Source: Sporolactobacillus sp. THM7-4
GTDB taxonomy: Bacteria > Bacillota > Bacilli > Bacillales > Sporolactobacillaceae
Length of the DNA: 64,000 nt
NCBI RefSeq assembly: GCF_004153165.1
Contig: NZ_SEMD01000017.1
Span: forward strand, 2,602 to 66,601
Reading direction: 5' to 3'
The position numbers were made by a program, and so were the translations under genes. This document shows positions 39,673 to 51,738 of the stretch, one piece after another (within the stretch, counting starts at the first letter, position 1; each line of letters starts with the position of its first letter). The notes under the pieces were generated by a model. That model was given only the letters and a program-made list of their open reading frames with translations, did no database searches and had not been told where the DNA came from.

Positions 39673-39712
39673 AAAAAAGTGTTTTTGCAAGAGTCCTCGC
39701 TCTTGCAAAAAC
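39673..39712 (-). terminator. Strong hairpin between rplGB and rpsL
   Basis: GTTTTTGCAAGAG and CTCTTGCAAAAAC form a perfect 13-bp stem with a 6-base loop, followed on the minus strand by ACTTTTTT. It begins two bases past the rplGB stop. There is no clear promoter between it and rpsL, so it may act as a partial terminator (attenuator) that steps down transcription from rpoBC into the str genes. Confidence 0.75.
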
Positions 39713-39714
39713 AT

Positions 39715-39966
39715 TTATCTTTTTATAGCGACAGCCGATGCACCGACTTCAATGCCGCATGCCTGACCCAGCTTCTTCATTGAATCTACAGTGTAAACCG
39801 GCACTTTTAATTCTTCCGCCAGAGACAGTACTTTATTGGTCACGCGAAGGTCAGCATCCTCAGCAATAATAACCTCTTTAACGCGGTTTTCTTTCAAAGC
39901 TTTCAATGCTTGTTTCGTACCAATAACAATTCCGTTTTTTGCTTCTGTTACTTTATCATAAGACAT
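39715..39966 (-). CDS. rplGB: L7Ae-family RNA-binding protein YbxF (RplGB)
   Basis: 83 residues from the ATG after GGAGGATATC; the frame to 40002 is upstream extension. The L7Ae/L30e fold has [20 protein letters not shown] and [17 protein letters not shown], which bind kink-turn RNA. B. subtilis YbxF sits in the same place between rpoC and rpsL and associates with growing-phase ribosomes. Confidence 0.93.
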   Translation of the reverse strand: MSYDKVTEAKNGIVIGTKQALKALKENRVKEVIIAEDADLRVTNKVLSLAEELKVPVYTVDSMKKLGQACGIEVGASAVAIKR

Positions 39967-40046
39967 TTGATATCCTCCAAAGCAACAAAGTACGGGAACC
40001 ATCAGTTATGATAGCATTGAGCGTTCCCTATTGTCAACACTTTGTT

Positions 40047-43000
40047 TCAGCTTTCCTGATTGATCAGCATCTTGTCTGTCTTGTCTTTCTCTGCTTTTCC
40101 TTCATCCTCACCGTTTGTTACTACGGTGATATTCCGATATTTCGGCATTCCCGTTCCGGCAGGAATCAGTTTTCCGATGATCACATTTTCTTTCAGCCCA
40201 AGCAGTTCATCAATTTTTCCTTTAATAGCGGCATCCGTCAGGACACGGGTTGTTTCCTGGAACGAAGCGGCTGAAAGGAAGGATTCCGTTTCGAGCGCTG
40301 CTTTCGTGATCCCAAGCAGTACCGGATGGCCCGTTGCCGGAGCCTTGCGTTGAACAAGCACCTTCCGGTTGTTTTCCTTAAAGCGGTGAATATCAACAAG
40401 CGATCCGGGAAGTACTGAAGTATCTCCACTATCGATGACACGGATTTTCCGCATCATCTGGCGAACCATAACTTCGACGTGTTTATCGCCAATTTCAACG
40501 CCCTGCATCCGGTAAACCTTTTGTACTTCGCGAAGGAGGTAATTTTGAACGCCCTGCAGACCGACAACATGAAGCAGTTCCTTCGGATCGATTGATCCTT
40601 CTGTTATCGGCTGGCCTGCCGCAATATTGCTGCCCTCAGTTACTTTCATCCGTGAGCTTAAAGGAACCGTATAGCTTTTCGTCTCCAGTTCGCCCTTGAT
40701 GGTTACTTCTCTCTTGTCCTTCAGTTCACTGATTGAAGTAACGACACCATCGATTTCTGATATGGCCGCCTGACCTTTAGGATTACGTGCTTCAAACAAT
40801 TCCTGAATACGCGGAAGACCCTGAGTGATATCGTCTCCAGCCACACCACCTGTATGGAATGTACGCATGGTCAGCTGCGTGCCTGGTTCACCAATTGATT
40901 GAGCGGCAATAATGCCGACAGCTTCTCCGACTTCAACCTCAGAACCTGTCGCAAGGTTACGGCCGTAACATTTCTTGCAGACGCCATGCCGTGTTTCACA
41001 GGTGAACACGGTTCGTATTTCGACTTCTTCAATGCCGGCTTCTACAATCCTGGTTGCTGTATCCTCATTAATTAACTCGTTTTTCTTAACAATAACTTCA
41101 TTGGTTTGCGGATGATAAACGGTCTGATTTGCCGTACGGCCGACCAGACGGTCATACAGGCTTTCGATTTCCTCACTGCCTTCGCGTATCGCGCGAACAA
41201 TCAGTCCGCGGTCGGTTCCGCAATCGTCTTCCCGGACAATGACGTCCTGTGCCACGTCGACGAGACGCCGTGTCAGATAACCTGAGTTCGCCGTCTTCAG
41301 CGCTGTATCGGCAAGTCCTTTACGGGCACCGTGCGTCGAGATAAAGTATTCAAGAACCGTCAGTCCTTCACGGAAACTTGAGATAATCGGCAGTTCGATA
41401 ATCCGGCCGGACGGGTCAGCCATTAATCCACGCATACCCGCCAGCTGAGTAAAGTTCGAGGCATTTCCCCGGGCTCCGGAATCACTCATCATGAAGATCG
41501 GGTTGGTTTTTTCAAGCGAATCCATCAATTTCGACTGGATGGTATCCTTGGCATCACTCCAGATTCCAACCACCCGTTCATAACGTTCATCCTCGGTAAT
41601 TAAGCCTCGACGGAACTGTTTCATGACTTTCTGTACATTTTCTTCGGCTTTATCCAGAATTTCCTGTTTTTCAGGAAGCACGATAACGTCAGAAACGCCG
41701 ACCGTAATACCGGCCTTCGTTGAATATTGGAATCCGAGGGCCTTTAACCGGTCAAGGAATTTTGAGGTCTCTGTAACTTTATATCTCTTAAAGACTTCTG
41801 CAATAATATGACCCAGATATCCTTTCTTAAATGGCGGAATCTCTTCGCGACCAGCAATTTCTTCTGGTATATCAGTACCCATGGGCACGAAATACTTCGA
41901 AGGCGTTGCAACCTGCAGATTTTCATCCGTCGGTTCATTGATATAAGGGAAGGACGGAAGCAGAATTCTGTTGAAAATCAGCTTCCCGACCGTAGTCAGC
42001 AAGTACTGCTTATTCTGTTCCTCGGTAAAGGTGTGATTATGAATGGCCGCCCCGGGGATCGCGATCCGCGAGTGCAGATGGACATATCCGTTATGGTAAG
42101 CGAGCAGCGCTTCATTCACATCCTTGAATACTTTTCCTTCACCGATCGCGCCTTTTCTCTCAAGTGTCAGGTAATAGTTGCCCAGCACCATGTCCTGAGA
42201 AGGGGTAACAATCGGCTTTCCGTCCTTAGGGTTAAGGATATTCTGGGCACCCAGCATCAAAAGACGCGCTTCCGCCTGGGCTTCAGTCGACAGCGGCACG
42301 TGAACCGCCATCTGATCACCGTCAAAGTCGGCGTTATAAGCCGTACATACCAACGGGTGAAGACGGATCGCACGGCCTTCAACGATCTTCGGTTCGAAAG
42401 CCTGGATGCCGAGCCTGTGCAACGTTGGCGCACGGTTTAAGAGAACCGGATGTTCCTTGATAACATCTTCAAGGACGCCCCATACATCAGGGTGAATCTT
42501 TTCCACTTTTCTCTTCGCACTCTTAATATTATTCGCGATACCCCGGCTGACCAGTTCCTTCATAACGAACGGCTTAAACAGCTCAAGCGCCATTTCTTTC
42601 GGAAGGCCGCACTGATACATGTGCAGACTCGGTCCGACTGCAATAACCGAACGGCCGGAATAGTCGACACGTTTCCCGAGGAGGTTCTGGCGGAACCGGC
42701 CCTGTTTACCCTTAAGCATGTGCGAAAGAGATTTAAGAGGACGGTTTCCCGGTCCTGTTACGGGACGGCCACGTCGTCCGTTATCAATCAATGAATCAAC
42801 TGCTTCCTGAAGCATCCGTTTCTCATTTTGAACGATTATGCTTGGTGCACCGAGATCAAGCAGCCTTTTGAGACGATTGTTCCGGTTAATAACCCGGCGA
42901 TACAAATCGTTAAGGTCAGATGTTGCAAACCGGCCGCCGTCCAGTTGAACCATCGGACGAAGTTCGGGCGGGATCACCGGAAGAACGTCAAGGATCATCC

Positions 43001-43673
43001 ATGACGGCTCGTTACCGGATTCCCGGAACGCTTCAATCACTTCAAGACGCTTTACTGCTCGCGTTCTTCTCTGGCCCTGAACGCTTTTCAATTCTTCCTG
43101 AAGTGATTCGGATTCTTTATCCAAATCAACATCCTGAAGCAATTTTTTAATGGATTCCGCACCCATGCCTGCCTTAAAAGCGTTGCCGTATTTTTCTCTG
43201 TAATTCCGATATTCTTTTTCGGAAAGAAGCTGTTTCTTTTCCAGCGGGGTATCCCCGGGTTCGGTCACAACATAAGATGCAAAATAAATAACTTCTTCCA
43301 AAGCTCTGGGCGACATGTCCAGCATAAGGCCCATCCGGCTTGGTATTCCTTTGAAATACCAGATGTGGGAAACAGGGGCGGCCAGTTCAATATGCCCCAT
43401 TCGCTCTCTGCGGACTTTAGCCCGTGTCACTTCAACGCCGCATCGATCGCAGACAACGCCTTTATATCTGACACGTTTGTATTTTCCGCAGTGACATTCC
43501 CAGTCTTTGGTCGGCCCGAAAATCCGTTCACAGAACAGGCCGTCTTTTTCTGGTTTCAGTGTCCTGTAGTTAATGGTTTCCGGTTTCTTGACTTCACCAT
43601 GCGACCAGGAGCGAATCTTATCCGGCGAGGCTAAACCAATCTTCATAAATTCAAATTTATTAACATCCAGCAA
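40047..43673 (-). CDS. rpoC: DNA-directed RNA polymerase subunit beta'
   Basis: 1208 residues. The N-terminal zinc ribbon uses Cys60, Cys62, Cys75 and Cys78. The catalytic magnesium loop NADFDGDQ is near residues 446-453. The second cysteine cluster [17 protein letters not shown] and the trigger-loop region [16 protein letters not shown] are intact. It lies 67 nt after rpoB. No unusual insertion is seen. Confidence 0.99.
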   Translation of the reverse strand: MLDVNKFEFMKIGLASPDKIRSWSHGEVKKPETINYRTLKPEKDGLFCERIFGPTKDWECHCGKYKRVRYKGVVCDRCGVEVTRAKVRRERMGHIELAAPVSHIWYFKGIPSRMGLMLDMSPRALEEVIYFASYVVTEPGDTPLEKKQLLSEKEYRNYREKYGNAFKAGMGAESIKKLLQDVDLDKESESLQEELKSVQGQRRTRAVKRLEVIEAFRESGNEPSWMILDVLPVIPPELRPMVQLDGGRFATSDLNDLYRRVINRNNRLKRLLDLGAPSIIVQNEKRMLQEAVDSLIDNGRRGRPVTGPGNRPLKSLSHMLKGKQGRFRQNLLGKRVDYSGRSVIAVGPSLHMYQCGLPKEMALELFKPFVMKELVSRGIANNIKSAKRKVEKIHPDVWGVLEDVIKEHPVLLNRAPTLHRLGIQAFEPKIVEGRAIRLHPLVCTAYNADFDGDQMAVHVPLSTEAQAEARLLMLGAQNILNPKDGKPIVTPSQDMVLGNYYLTLERKGAIGEGKVFKDVNEALLAYHNGYVHLHSRIAIPGAAIHNHTFTEEQNKQYLLTTVGKLIFNRILLPSFPYINEPTDENLQVATPSKYFVPMGTDIPEEIAGREEIPPFKKGYLGHIIAEVFKRYKVTETSKFLDRLKALGFQYSTKAGITVGVSDVIVLPEKQEILDKAEENVQKVMKQFRRGLITEDERYERVVGIWSDAKDTIQSKLMDSLEKTNPIFMMSDSGARGNASNFTQLAGMRGLMADPSGRIIELPIISSFREGLTVLEYFISTHGARKGLADTALKTANSGYLTRRLVDVAQDVIVREDDCGTDRGLIVRAIREGSEEIESLYDRLVGRTANQTVYHPQTNEVIVKKNELINEDTATRIVEAGIEEVEIRTVFTCETRHGVCKKCYGRNLATGSEVEVGEAVGIIAAQSIGEPGTQLTMRTFHTGGVAGDDITQGLPRIQELFEARNPKGQAAISEIDGVVTSISELKDKREVTIKGELETKSYTVPLSSRMKVTEGSNIAAGQPITEGSIDPKELLHVVGLQGVQNYLLREVQKVYRMQGVEIGDKHVEVMVRQMMRKIRVIDSGDTSVLPGSLVDIHRFKENNRKVLVQRKAPATGHPVLLGITKAALETESFLSAASFQETTRVLTDAAIKGKIDELLGLKENVIIGKLIPAGTGMPKYRNITVVTNGEDEGKAEKDKTDKMLINQES

Positions 43674-43740
43674 GGGGGCAACCTCCCTTATTTATTCAGT
43701 GTTTTAGCATTTCTGTCACCGAGCTGCTTTTTCTTGGTTC

Positions 43741-46700
43741 TCATACTTGCACATTCAGGTTATCGTCGAGTGTTTCTTCTTCATCTTCAAGCTCTTTAAT
43801 GACGATCTCAGACTGATCGGCAGCCAAAACTTTCACATCCATGCCCAGACTCTGCAGTTCTTTGATTAAAACCTTGAACGATTCAGGAACGCCCGGTTCA
43901 GGTACATTCTCACCTTTAACAATGGATTCATAGGTCTTCACACGACCGACAACATCATCGGATTTAACTGTCAGAATTTCCTGAAGCGTGTGTGCCGCGC
44001 CATAGGCTTCAAGTGCCCAAACTTCCATTTCCCCGAAACGCTGGCCACCAAACTGCGCCTTACCTCCAAGCGGCTGCTGGGTAACAAGCGAGTATGGGCC
44101 TGTCGAACGGGCATGAAGTTTATCGTCAACCATGTGGGCAAGTTTAATCATGTACATCACGCCGACAGAAACACGGTTATCGAACGGTTCACCTGTTCGC
44201 CCGTCATAGAGCACCGTTTTTCCGTCTCTGGACAGTCCGGCTTCTTCAAGTGTATCCCAGACGTCTTCTTCGCGGGCACCGTCAAAGACCGGTGTTGCCA
44301 CATGGATGCCCAGTTCGCGGGCAGCCATTCCGAGGTGAAGTTCAAGAACCTGACCAATGTTCATACGAGACGGTACACCAAGTGGATTCAGCATGATATC
44401 GAGCGGTCGTCCGTTCGGAAGGAACGGCATATCCTCTTCCGGCAGAATTTTAGAAATGACACCTTTGTTACCGTGACGTCCGGCCATCTTGTCGCCTTCA
44501 TGAATCTTTCTTTTCTGGACGATGTAAACCCGGACAAGTTCATTTACACCAGGAGGTAGTTCGTCGCCTGCGTCTCGATTGAAGATTTTTACATCATGAA
44601 CGATACCTCCGCCGCCGTGCGGCACTTTTAAAGAAGTGTCACGGACTTCGCGTGCTTTTTCACCAAAAATCGCATGAAGGAGACGCTCCTCCGCGGTCAG
44701 TTCGGTGACACCTTTAGGGGTTACCTTGCCGACAAGGATATCACCGTCGCGAACTTCTGCTCCGATCCGAATGATTCCGCGTTCATCCAGGTTCTTCAGT
44801 GCGTCTTCACCAACATTCGGAATATCCCGTGTGATATCTTCCGGTCCGAGTTTCGTGTCACGGGCATCCGATTCATATTCTTCAATGTGGATCGAAGTGT
44901 ACACGTCGTCCTTAACAAGTTTCTCACTCATGATTACGGCGTCTTCATAGTTATAACCGTTCCAGGTCATGAACCCGACAAGGACGTTTCGCCCCAGTGC
45001 GAGCTCTCCCTGGTCCATTGAAGGTCCATCGGCAATGATTTCGCCTTTTTCAACAACCATACCTTTCCCGACAATTGGCTTTTGGTTGTAGCACATGCCT
45101 TGGTTTGAGCGTTCAAACTTGGACAGCTTATAAGTTATTACATCGCCCTCAACCTCACGGCCGTCAACATTTTCAAGCGAGCGGACCTTAATCCGGTTTG
45201 CAGAAACGTATTCAACACGTCCGCGATGTTTCGCCCGGATAGCCGAACCGGAATCACGTGCCGAAACATATTCCATGCCCGTACCGACAATCGGAGCCTC
45301 AGGCTGAAGAAGAGGCACCGCCTGGCGCTGCATATTAGCGCCCATCAGCGCCCGGTTAGAGTCGTCGTTGGCAAGAAAGGGAATACATGCCGACGCGACA
45401 GAAACAACCTGCTTCGGCGAAACGTCCATGTAGTCGACACGGTCACGGTGAACAACCAGATTTTCACTTCTGAAACGGGCGAGGATGTGATCATCCTTAA
45501 ATGAGCCGTCTTCGTTCAGTTCCGCGTTTGCCTGTGCAACAACATAATTGTCTTCCTCGTCAGCAGTCAGATAGTCAATATGTTCCGTTACCTTGCCTGT
45601 ATTCGGATCGACACGGCGGTATGGTGTCTCAATAAATCCGTATTTATTAACCCGTGCATAGCTGGACAGGGAGTTGATCAGACCGATGTTCGGACCTTCA
45701 GGTGTTTCAATCGGACACATCCGCCCGTAGTGGGAATAGTGCACGTCGCGGACTTCCATCCCGGCACGTTCCCGAGTCAGACCGCCGGGTCCGAGGGCGG
45801 AAAGTCTGCGTTTATGCGTCAATTCCGCGAGAGGGTTGGTCTGATCCATGAATTGTGACAGCTGCGAACTTCCGAAAAACTCTTTAATCGAAGCGATTAC
45901 CGGACGGATATTGATCAGGGCCTGCGGAGTAATGCTGTTCGTGTCCTGAATGGACATCCGTTCACGAATGACGCGTTCCATCCGGGATAACCCGATGCGG
46001 AACTGATTTTGCAGAAGCTCTCCGACAGACCTCAGTCTGCGGTTTCCGAGGTGGTCAATATCATCGGTATCTCCAATACCATGGAGCAAATTAAAGAAAT
46101 AGTTTATCGATGCAAGCATATCAGCAGGAGTGATGTGTTTGATTGACTTGTCAATACCGCAGTTTCCCATCACCTTGATTACCTTGCCCCTGTCTTCTTC
46201 AAGAGGCGAGTAAACACTGATCGCCTGTACTCTGACGGTCTGGCCGGCGATCACACCTTCATGAGGTGTATACTCCACATACCCCAGTTTCTTTTCAATC
46301 GTCGGCAGCAGCCGATCGAGTGTACGGCGGTCAAGCAGAGTACCTTCATTGGCTACAATTTCTCCAGTTTCCGGGTCTACCAGCTTTTCAGCCAGCCTTT
46401 GGTTGAACAGCCGATTCTTTATGTTGAGCTTCTTATTCATCTTGTAACGGCCGACATTTGCCAGATCATAACGCTTCGGATCGAAAAAGCGTGTCTCAAG
46501 CAAACTTTTTGCATTTTCAACGGTTGGTGGTTCTCCCGGGCGCAGACGTTCATAAATTTCTACAAGCGCTTTATCAGTACTGTCCGTATTGTCCTTTTCC
46601 AGAGTGTTCCGGAGATACTCGTCGTCACCCAGGAGATCAATAATTTCCTGATCCGTGCTGAAGCCCAATGAACGCAAAAGAACCGTAACTGGTATTTTTC

Positions 46701-47262
46701 TCGTACGGTCAATCCTGACATACACGACATCTTTAGCGTCCGTCTCATATTCAAGCCATGCGCCGCGGTTAGGAATAACCGTTGCACCAAGGCCTCTTTT
46801 CCCGTTTTTATCAAATTTCTCATTAAAGTAGACACTTGGCGAGCGAACGAGCTGAGAAACAATGACACGTTCTGCTCCATTAATGATAAATGTTCCCGCT
46901 TCAGTCATCAGCGGAAAATCGCCCATGAATACTTCTTGTTCTTTTACTTCACCGGTTTCTTTGTTAATCAGCCGAACCTTGACCCGAAGCGGAGCGGAAT
47001 AGGTCACGTCGCGTGATTTTGATTCGTCGACTGAATATTTGGGCTCTCCCAAACTATAGTCAACAAACTCCAAAATCAGATTTCCCGTAAAATCTTCCAC
47101 TGGAGAAATATCCTGGAACATTTCCCGGATGCCCTCATCAAGAAACCATTGATAAGAGGCGGTCTGAATTTCAATAAGATCAGGGAGTTCCAACACTTCT
47201 TTAATCCGAGCGTAGCTCCTGCGTTGGCGGTGGCGTCCGTATTGTACGAGTTGACCTGTCAA
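43741..47262 (-). CDS. rpoB: DNA-directed RNA polymerase subunit beta
   Basis: 1173 residues. The rifampicin pocket region [20 protein letters not shown] then [18 protein letters not shown] is wild type at the positions usually mutated (Asp of FMDQ, His of ELTHKRR, Ser of RLSAL). The C-terminal [20 protein letters not shown] clamp is present, with an acidic tail [11 protein letters not shown]. It is separated from ybxB by a 172-bp promoter region. Confidence 0.99.
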   Translation of the reverse strand: MTGQLVQYGRHRQRRSYARIKEVLELPDLIEIQTASYQWFLDEGIREMFQDISPVEDFTGNLILEFVDYSLGEPKYSVDESKSRDVTYSAPLRVKVRLINKETGEVKEQEVFMGDFPLMTEAGTFIINGAERVIVSQLVRSPSVYFNEKFDKNGKRGLGATVIPNRGAWLEYETDAKDVVYVRIDRTRKIPVTVLLRSLGFSTDQEIIDLLGDDEYLRNTLEKDNTDSTDKALVEIYERLRPGEPPTVENAKSLLETRFFDPKRYDLANVGRYKMNKKLNIKNRLFNQRLAEKLVDPETGEIVANEGTLLDRRTLDRLLPTIEKKLGYVEYTPHEGVIAGQTVRVQAISVYSPLEEDRGKVIKVMGNCGIDKSIKHITPADMLASINYFFNLLHGIGDTDDIDHLGNRRLRSVGELLQNQFRIGLSRMERVIRERMSIQDTNSITPQALINIRPVIASIKEFFGSSQLSQFMDQTNPLAELTHKRRLSALGPGGLTRERAGMEVRDVHYSHYGRMCPIETPEGPNIGLINSLSSYARVNKYGFIETPYRRVDPNTGKVTEHIDYLTADEEDNYVVAQANAELNEDGSFKDDHILARFRSENLVVHRDRVDYMDVSPKQVVSVASACIPFLANDDSNRALMGANMQRQAVPLLQPEAPIVGTGMEYVSARDSGSAIRAKHRGRVEYVSANRIKVRSLENVDGREVEGDVITYKLSKFERSNQGMCYNQKPIVGKGMVVEKGEIIADGPSMDQGELALGRNVLVGFMTWNGYNYEDAVIMSEKLVKDDVYTSIHIEEYESDARDTKLGPEDITRDIPNVGEDALKNLDERGIIRIGAEVRDGDILVGKVTPKGVTELTAEERLLHAIFGEKAREVRDTSLKVPHGGGGIVHDVKIFNRDAGDELPPGVNELVRVYIVQKRKIHEGDKMAGRHGNKGVISKILPEEDMPFLPNGRPLDIMLNPLGVPSRMNIGQVLELHLGMAARELGIHVATPVFDGAREEDVWDTLEEAGLSRDGKTVLYDGRTGEPFDNRVSVGVMYMIKLAHMVDDKLHARSTGPYSLVTQQPLGGKAQFGGQRFGEMEVWALEAYGAAHTLQEILTVKSDDVVGRVKTYESIVKGENVPEPGVPESFKVLIKELQSLGMDVKVLAADQSEIVIKELEDEEETLDDNLNVQV

Positions 47263-47385
47263 CTAATTCACCCCTCAAATCAAGCATATTGAAAAAGTCG
47301 GTAAACCAAACTTCTGAGCCTACCTGCAAAAATTATTTGATTAGTTTCCCCCAAAAAGGGGATTCCTATACATGCAACTATATCA

Positions 47386-47391
47386 ATTATA
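47386..47391 (-). promoter_or_regulatory. Possible -10 element for rpoB
   Basis: TATAAT at 47386-47391 on the minus strand, about 125 nt before the start codon. The -35 is poor. The leader carries a CCCC-TTTTT-GGGG hairpin near 47350-47363. B. subtilis rpoB is likewise mostly transcribed with its own upstream signals. Confidence 0.4.
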
Positions 47392-47434
47392 CAATGTTAG
47401 CATTAAATCATAGTATCACAGTCTAATCATGATG

Positions 47435-48031
47435 TCAATCCTTCTTTGCACAAAAAACAAAATAACCTTTCTTTTTCGCGACAATTTCAACGGTCCCGAA
47501 AATGCCCTCAAGCGCTTTGAGTGCAGAGGGGGCACCCTGCTTCTTTTGAATCACCGTCCATAATTCTCCGTGCCCCTCAAGAAAACGAAAAGCATCGGCA
47601 AATATCTGATGGACAATTCTTTTTCCTGCTCGGATCGGCGGGTTAGAAACGATCGCTGCAAAGGTACCCGAAATCTGTTCAAACAAATTGCTCTGGTAAA
47701 CCTCGGCAGTCACCTGATTCGTCTGCACATTTTCTTCAGCAAGTGCAACAGCACGCTCATTGATATCTGCCATGACCACCCTTCGTTTCGGAAAAGACTT
47801 GGAAAGAGTGATGCCAATTGGTCCGTAACCGCACCCCATATCTAAAAAACTTCCCTGAATGTCCGGTTCTCTGAAGGATTCAATTAACAGGCGGGAGCCG
47901 AAATCAATACCGCTTTTGGAAAAGACTCCGCTGTCTGTGATAAAGGACAGCGTTTGGTTTCGCAGCTGCGTGGTCACCGTCCGTCGCTGAGTGGCAGCGT
48001 GGGGATGCTGGGAATAATAATGTTCACTCAT
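47435..48031 (-). CDS. Class I SAM-dependent methyltransferase YbxB (RsmC/RlmG-like)
   Basis: 198 residues from the ATG after AGGTGAT. The SAM-binding motif I is FLDMGCGYGPIGI (about 83-95), the acidic loop MADINERA follows, and SNPPIRAGK is the N-P-P catalytic motif typical of N2-guanine rRNA methyltransferases. It sits between rplL and rpoB as in B. subtilis. The rRNA target is inferred from family only. Confidence 0.85.
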   Translation of the reverse strand: MSEHYYSQHPHAATQRRTVTTQLRNQTLSFITDSGVFSKSGIDFGSRLLIESFREPDIQGSFLDMGCGYGPIGITLSKSFPKRRVVMADINERAVALAEENVQTNQVTAEVYQSNLFEQISGTFAAIVSNPPIRAGKRIVHQIFADAFRFLEGHGELWTVIQKKQGAPSALKALEGIFGTVEIVAKKKGYFVFCAKKD

Positions 48032-48270
48032 ATGCGTAATCACCTGTATAGGTTGTTTGAGAAGTCAATTAACTGATCAACTGTGAATAACGGTACTATT
48101 TTTGAACTGTTACAGTAAAAGGGCTTTAAATCTCAGAAACAGAGCGAACCCGAATAAATATGAAAGCCGGGTTTTTCGGGATAGGGATGTGCTCTGTTTC
48201 CGGTACAATCTCTGGCTCCGTACTCACGTATTCAGCCAGTATACCTGACTGATCCATTTTTAAACACGTA

Positions 48271-48299
48271 AAAAATAAAAAGCCCGCGCAAGCGCGGGC
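48271..48299 (-). terminator. Terminator after rplL
   Basis: GCCCGCGC and GCGCGGGC form a perfect 8-bp stem with a two-base loop, followed on the minus strand by TTTTTATTTTT. It ends the rplJ-rplL unit. Confidence 0.93.
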
Positions 48300-48311
48300 C
48301 TCAAATCGAAC

Positions 48312-48674
48312 TTATTTCAGTTCTACCTTTGCGCCAACTTCTTCAAGTTTGCCTTTGATTTCTTCGGCTTCTTCTTTCGCAGCGCCTTCTTTAACAGGCT
48401 TCGGAGCTCCGTCGACCAAAGCCTTTGCATCTTTCAGGCCAAGACCGGTGATTTCGCGGACAACTTTGATAACCTTGATTTTTTGCGCACCGACTTCAGC
48501 AAGAATAACATCAAATTCTGTTTTTTCTTCTTCTGCAGCAGCACCCGGTCCTGCCTGAACAGCAACCTGAGCAGCGGCTGTCACACCAAATTCGTCTTCA
48601 ATTGCTTTAACGAGATCGTTCAATTCGAGAACAGACATCTCTTTAATAGCGCCAATGATTTCTTCCTTCGTCAT
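48312..48674 (-). CDS. rplL: 50S ribosomal protein L7/L12
   Basis: 120 residues. The N-terminal dimerisation helices ([20 protein letters not shown]) connect by an Ala/Gly-rich hinge ([12 protein letters not shown]) to the C-terminal factor-binding domain with [20 protein letters not shown]. Multiple copies form the stalk that recruits EF-Tu and EF-G. It lies 161 nt after rplJ. Confidence 0.98.
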   Translation of the reverse strand: MTKEEIIGAIKEMSVLELNDLVKAIEDEFGVTAAAQVAVQAGPGAAAEEEKTEFDVILAEVGAQKIKVIKVVREITGLGLKDAKALVDGAPKPVKEGAAKEEAEEIKGKLEEVGAKVELK

Positions 48675-48835
48675 TGAAATTAATCCTCCCTGATTTTGTT
48701 TGTTTTTTCATCGTTAAAAAAAGTTTAGCATTCTGGAATCACTTCGGGTTTCTATCGGGTTTCCGAAAAAACCGGTGCTGATTCTCCGTCTGTTGCTTAT
48801 CAAGATCACTGTTTGATCAGACAAAAAGCTGTAAA

Positions 48836-49339
48836 TCAGGCTTCCTGTTCTTTTTGGTCCGCAACGGCTTTGACACCAAGAGCGAAGTTGCGGATCGGCG
48901 CCTGAAGGACATTGGCCAGCATCGACAGAAGTCCTTCTCTTGACGGCAGTTCTGCAAGAGCCTTGATTTCATCAACCGATACAGCCTTGCCTTCGATGAC
49001 ACCTGCTTTAATTTCCAGTGCCTCATGGTCCTTTGAGAAGTTGAACAGCACTTTAGCCGGTGCAATGACGTCTTCTTTGCTGAACGAGACAGCCGTCGGC
49101 CCTGCCAGTGCTTCATCCAGAGCTGTAAGACCGGTTAGCGCCGTAGCGCGGCGAACAAATGTATTTTTATAAACTTTGTAGTCTACATTCGCTTCACGAA
49201 GCTGTTTGCGAAGTTCAGTCACCTCGGAAACCGACAGGCCGCGATAATCGACAACGATTGTTGAAATGCTGTTCTTTAGCTTTTCAGCAATTTCATCAAC
49301 AACTTTCTTTTTCTGTTCAAGTACTTTTTCACTGCTCAT
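48836..49339 (-). CDS. rplJ: 50S ribosomal protein L10
   Basis: 167 residues. [20 protein letters not shown], then [20 protein letters not shown] and the C-terminal helix that anchors L7/L12 dimers. L10 with L12 binds its own leader RNA in Bacillus; that leader and a promoter are visible upstream. Confidence 0.98.
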   Translation of the reverse strand: MSSEKVLEQKKKVVDEIAEKLKNSISTIVVDYRGLSVSEVTELRKQLREANVDYKVYKNTFVRRATALTGLTALDEALAGPTAVSFSKEDVIAPAKVLFNFSKDHEALEIKAGVIEGKAVSVDEIKALAELPSREGLLSMLANVLQAPIRNFALGVKAVADQKEQEA

Positions 49340-49411
49340 CGTTTACATGACACCCCCTTGTCCTTTTTTCCGCATCCAGTCGTTCCGTTTCTCTCCTGCT
49401 GCAGGCACATG

Positions 49412-49545
49412 AAAAAACCCTCAGGTCCGGAGACATGAGGGTACTCATCTATCTGATATAAAAAGTTAACCAGAGTCAGAACCTCGGCTGGGAAAGTTTA
49501 AGCATAATAATGCCCCTGCTGTCTACGGTAAGAAAATATTTAATT
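49412..49545 (-). ncRNA. L10 ribosomal-protein leader RNA with attenuator
   Basis: On the minus strand TACCGTAGACAGCAGGGG and CCCAGCCGAGG, hallmarks of the Firmicutes L10 leader, are followed by a terminator-like hairpin ACCCTCATG...CTGAGGGT and six T residues at 49412-49441. The L10-L12 complex is known to bind this leader and cause early termination. Confidence 0.85.
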
Positions 49546-49556
49546 GAACATCTGCT

Positions 49557-49585
49557 ATTATATGGACTTTCTCTCTGTCTGTCAA
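49557..49585 (-). promoter_or_regulatory. Consensus sigma-A promoter of rplJ-rplL
   Basis: Perfect TTGACA (49580-49585), 17-base spacer and perfect TATAAT (49557-49562). Transcription would begin near 49550, just before the L10 leader. Confidence 0.92.
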
Positions 49586-49708
49586 CCAGTTATGATACAG
49601 AACGGAATCTTTTGATACGTGTGACAGACAAAAAGACGAGCGGCGGAACGGATCAGCACATACTGCATCCATACCACTGCTCGCCCTCGAGCAAATGATC
49701 GTCAAAAT

Positions 49709-50401
49709 TTACTTTACAGAAGCAGTGGAAACCTTGACGCCGGGGCCCATCGTTGAAGAAACGGCAACGTTCTTCAGGTACGTGCCCTTTGCTGCTGCCG
49801 GTTTCGCTTTAATCAGGGTTTCGATCAGAACCCGGAAGTTTTCAACCAGTTTCGCATCGTCAAAAGAAACTTTCCCGATTGGAACATGGACATTCCCGTC
49901 TTTCTGAGCACGGTATTCCACTTTACCTGCTTTAATTTCTTTAACTGCTTTTGCTACATCAAATGTAACTGTACCTGTTTTAGGGTTCGGCATTAAGCCT
50001 TTCGGACCGAGCACACGGCCAAGACGCCCAACCTGAGCCATCATGTCAGGAGTAGCAACGACGACGTCAAAGTCGAACCACCCGTCATTGATCTTGTCGG
50101 CAAGTTCCTGTTCGCCGACATAATCAGCTCCGGCAGCTTCAGCTTCCCTGGCTTTTTCACCCCTTGCAAAAACCAATACCCGCTGAGTCTTGCCGGTACC
50201 GTTAGGCAGAACAACCGCGCCGCGAACCTGCTGATCATTTTTTCGGGTATCAACGCCGAGCCGGACAGCGACATCTACGGATTCATCAAATCCGGCTGAA
50301 GCAACTTTTTTGACCAGGCCGATCGCTTCGTCAATATCATACGCTTTCGAACGGTCAATGGCTTTAGCTGCTTCAAGATACTTTTTTCCCTTTTTAGCCA
50401 T
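49709..50401 (-). CDS. rplA: 50S ribosomal protein L1
   Basis: 230 residues from the ATG after GGAGGAT ([19 protein letters not shown]). The L1 stalk protein has [20 protein letters not shown], the rRNA-binding signature. The 110-nt gap from rplK is usual. A long in-frame extension to 50455 lacks homology. A weak hairpin (CGAGCAGTGG...CCGCTCG, then TCTTTTT) between 49635 and 49690 could end this unit. Confidence 0.98.
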   Translation of the reverse strand: MAKKGKKYLEAAKAIDRSKAYDIDEAIGLVKKVASAGFDESVDVAVRLGVDTRKNDQQVRGAVVLPNGTGKTQRVLVFARGEKAREAEAAGADYVGEQELADKINDGWFDFDVVVATPDMMAQVGRLGRVLGPKGLMPNPKTGTVTFDVAKAVKEIKAGKVEYRAQKDGNVHVPIGKVSFDDAKLVENFRVLIETLIKAKPAAAKGTYLKNVAVSSTMGPGVKVSTASVK

Positions 50402-50511
50402 TAATAATCCTCCTCTGTGGTTATAACGGTTTGTATGCGACCTCCCACCGATCATTCATCAAACAAAAAACACGCTATTTTTATCTCGAAAACTTCTTTT
50501 CAGAGAAAGCT

Positions 50512-50937
50512 TCAGTCTTCGACAACAATGCCCATGCTGCGCGCGGTTCCTTCAACCATACGCATAGCCGCTTCAACGCTGGCTGCATTCAAATCGGGCA
50601 TTTTCAGTTCGGCAATTGCACGGACTTTGTCACGTTTAATAGTCGCAACTTTATCCTTATTCGGTGTGCCCGATCCTGATGCAACACCGGTTTCCTTTTT
50701 CAGGAGAACGGCTGCAGGCGGTGTTTTTGTAATAAAAGTAAACGAACGGTCCTCAAAAACCGTTATTTCTACTGGAATAATCAAACCAGCCTGATCAGAT
50801 GTACGCGCGTTGAACTCCTTGCAGAAACCCATAATATTTACGCCTGCCTGGCCCAGCGCCGGACCAACCGGTGGAGCTGGATTTGCTTTACCCGCAGGAA
50901 TTTGCAGCTTAACTAATTTTATAACTTTCTTTGCCAT
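50512..50937 (-). CDS. rplK: 50S ribosomal protein L11
   Basis: 141 residues from the ATG after GGAGGTGTC ([20 protein letters not shown]). The N-terminal domain holds [20 protein letters not shown]; the C-terminal domain binds 23S helices 43/44 with the [20 protein letters not shown] helix. It is also the site of thiopeptide action and of RelA activation. Confidence 0.98.
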   Translation of the reverse strand: MAKKVIKLVKLQIPAGKANPAPPVGPALGQAGVNIMGFCKEFNARTSDQAGLIIPVEITVFEDRSFTFITKTPPAAVLLKKETGVASGSGTPNKDKVATIKRDKVRAIAELKMPDLNAASVEAAMRMVEGTARSMGIVVED

Positions 50938-51066
50938 GAGAGACACCTCCTTACAACATTTTGCGGTACGGGCGGCAGCCCTCCCGCTCTTTCAAAAGCC
51001 TCTATGGCCTGATTTAATTTAATCTTCTTCGGTGGTGAGTTAAATTAAAACAATACAAACATCAAG

Positions 51067-51095
51067 ATTATACATTTGTCAGCGGTAAATTGCAA
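51067..51095 (-). promoter_or_regulatory. Promoter of rplK-rplA
   Basis: TTGCAA (51090-51095), 17-base spacer, TATAAT (51067-51072). It lies just downstream of an inverted repeat CAGCGGGAC...GTCCCGCTG (51097-51135) that follows nusG but has no T-run. Confidence 0.75.
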
Positions 51096-51153
51096 GACTC
51101 AGCGGGACGTGCCGATTCCGTTCGGGTCCCGCTGAACTTGCGGCACCAGCTGG

Positions 51154-51690
51154 TCAGTCGATTTTTTTGACCTGGTCAAAATCCAGCTCGACCGGGGTTT
51201 CACGGCCGAACATGTTGACATGCACTTTAAGCTTGCTTTTCTCCTGATCAATACTTTCAACACTGCCGATAAAGTCCGCAAATGGGCCTTCCTTCACCTT
51301 GACCTGTTCGTTAACAGAGAAGTCCACATTTTGGACGCGTTCTTTCAGTCCCATTTGTTTCAAAATTGCGTCAACCTCTTCAGGCAGAAGCGGAATCGGT
51401 TTCGAGCCCGCTCCGGTCGATCCGACAAAGCCGGTAACACCAGGTGTATTTCGGACAACATACCATGAATCATCAGTCATAATCATTTCAGTCAGGACAT
51501 ACCCCGGAAAAACTTTCCTCATAGCCGTCTTCTTCTGACCGTTTTTCACTTCGGTTTCTTCTTCCATAGGAACGAGTATCCGAAAAATTTTATCGGACAT
51601 ACCCATTGATTCAACCCGCTTTTCCAGGTTGGTCTTGACCTTGTTTTCATAGCCCGAGTATGTGTGAATAACATACCAGTTCTTCTCCAT
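51154..51690 (-). CDS. nusG: Transcription termination/antitermination factor NusG
   Basis: 178 residues. The NGN domain begins EKNWYVIHTYSGYENKVKTN and contains VFPGYVLTEMIMTDDSWYVV; the C-terminal KOW domain contains VKEGPFADFIGSVESIDQEK. It binds the RNA polymerase clamp and pairs with S10. The gap from secE is 48 nt; AGGAAG precedes the ATG. Confidence 0.98.
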   Translation of the reverse strand: MEKNWYVIHTYSGYENKVKTNLEKRVESMGMSDKIFRILVPMEEETEVKNGQKKTAMRKVFPGYVLTEMIMTDDSWYVVRNTPGVTGFVGSTGAGSKPIPLLPEEVDAILKQMGLKERVQNVDFSVNEQVKVKEGPFADFIGSVESIDQEKSKLKVHVNMFGRETPVELDFDQVKKID

Positions 51691-51738
51691 AACTTTCTTC
51701 CTCCAAATTATTTATCCGTCAGGCAGTCCGGCGAGAAG

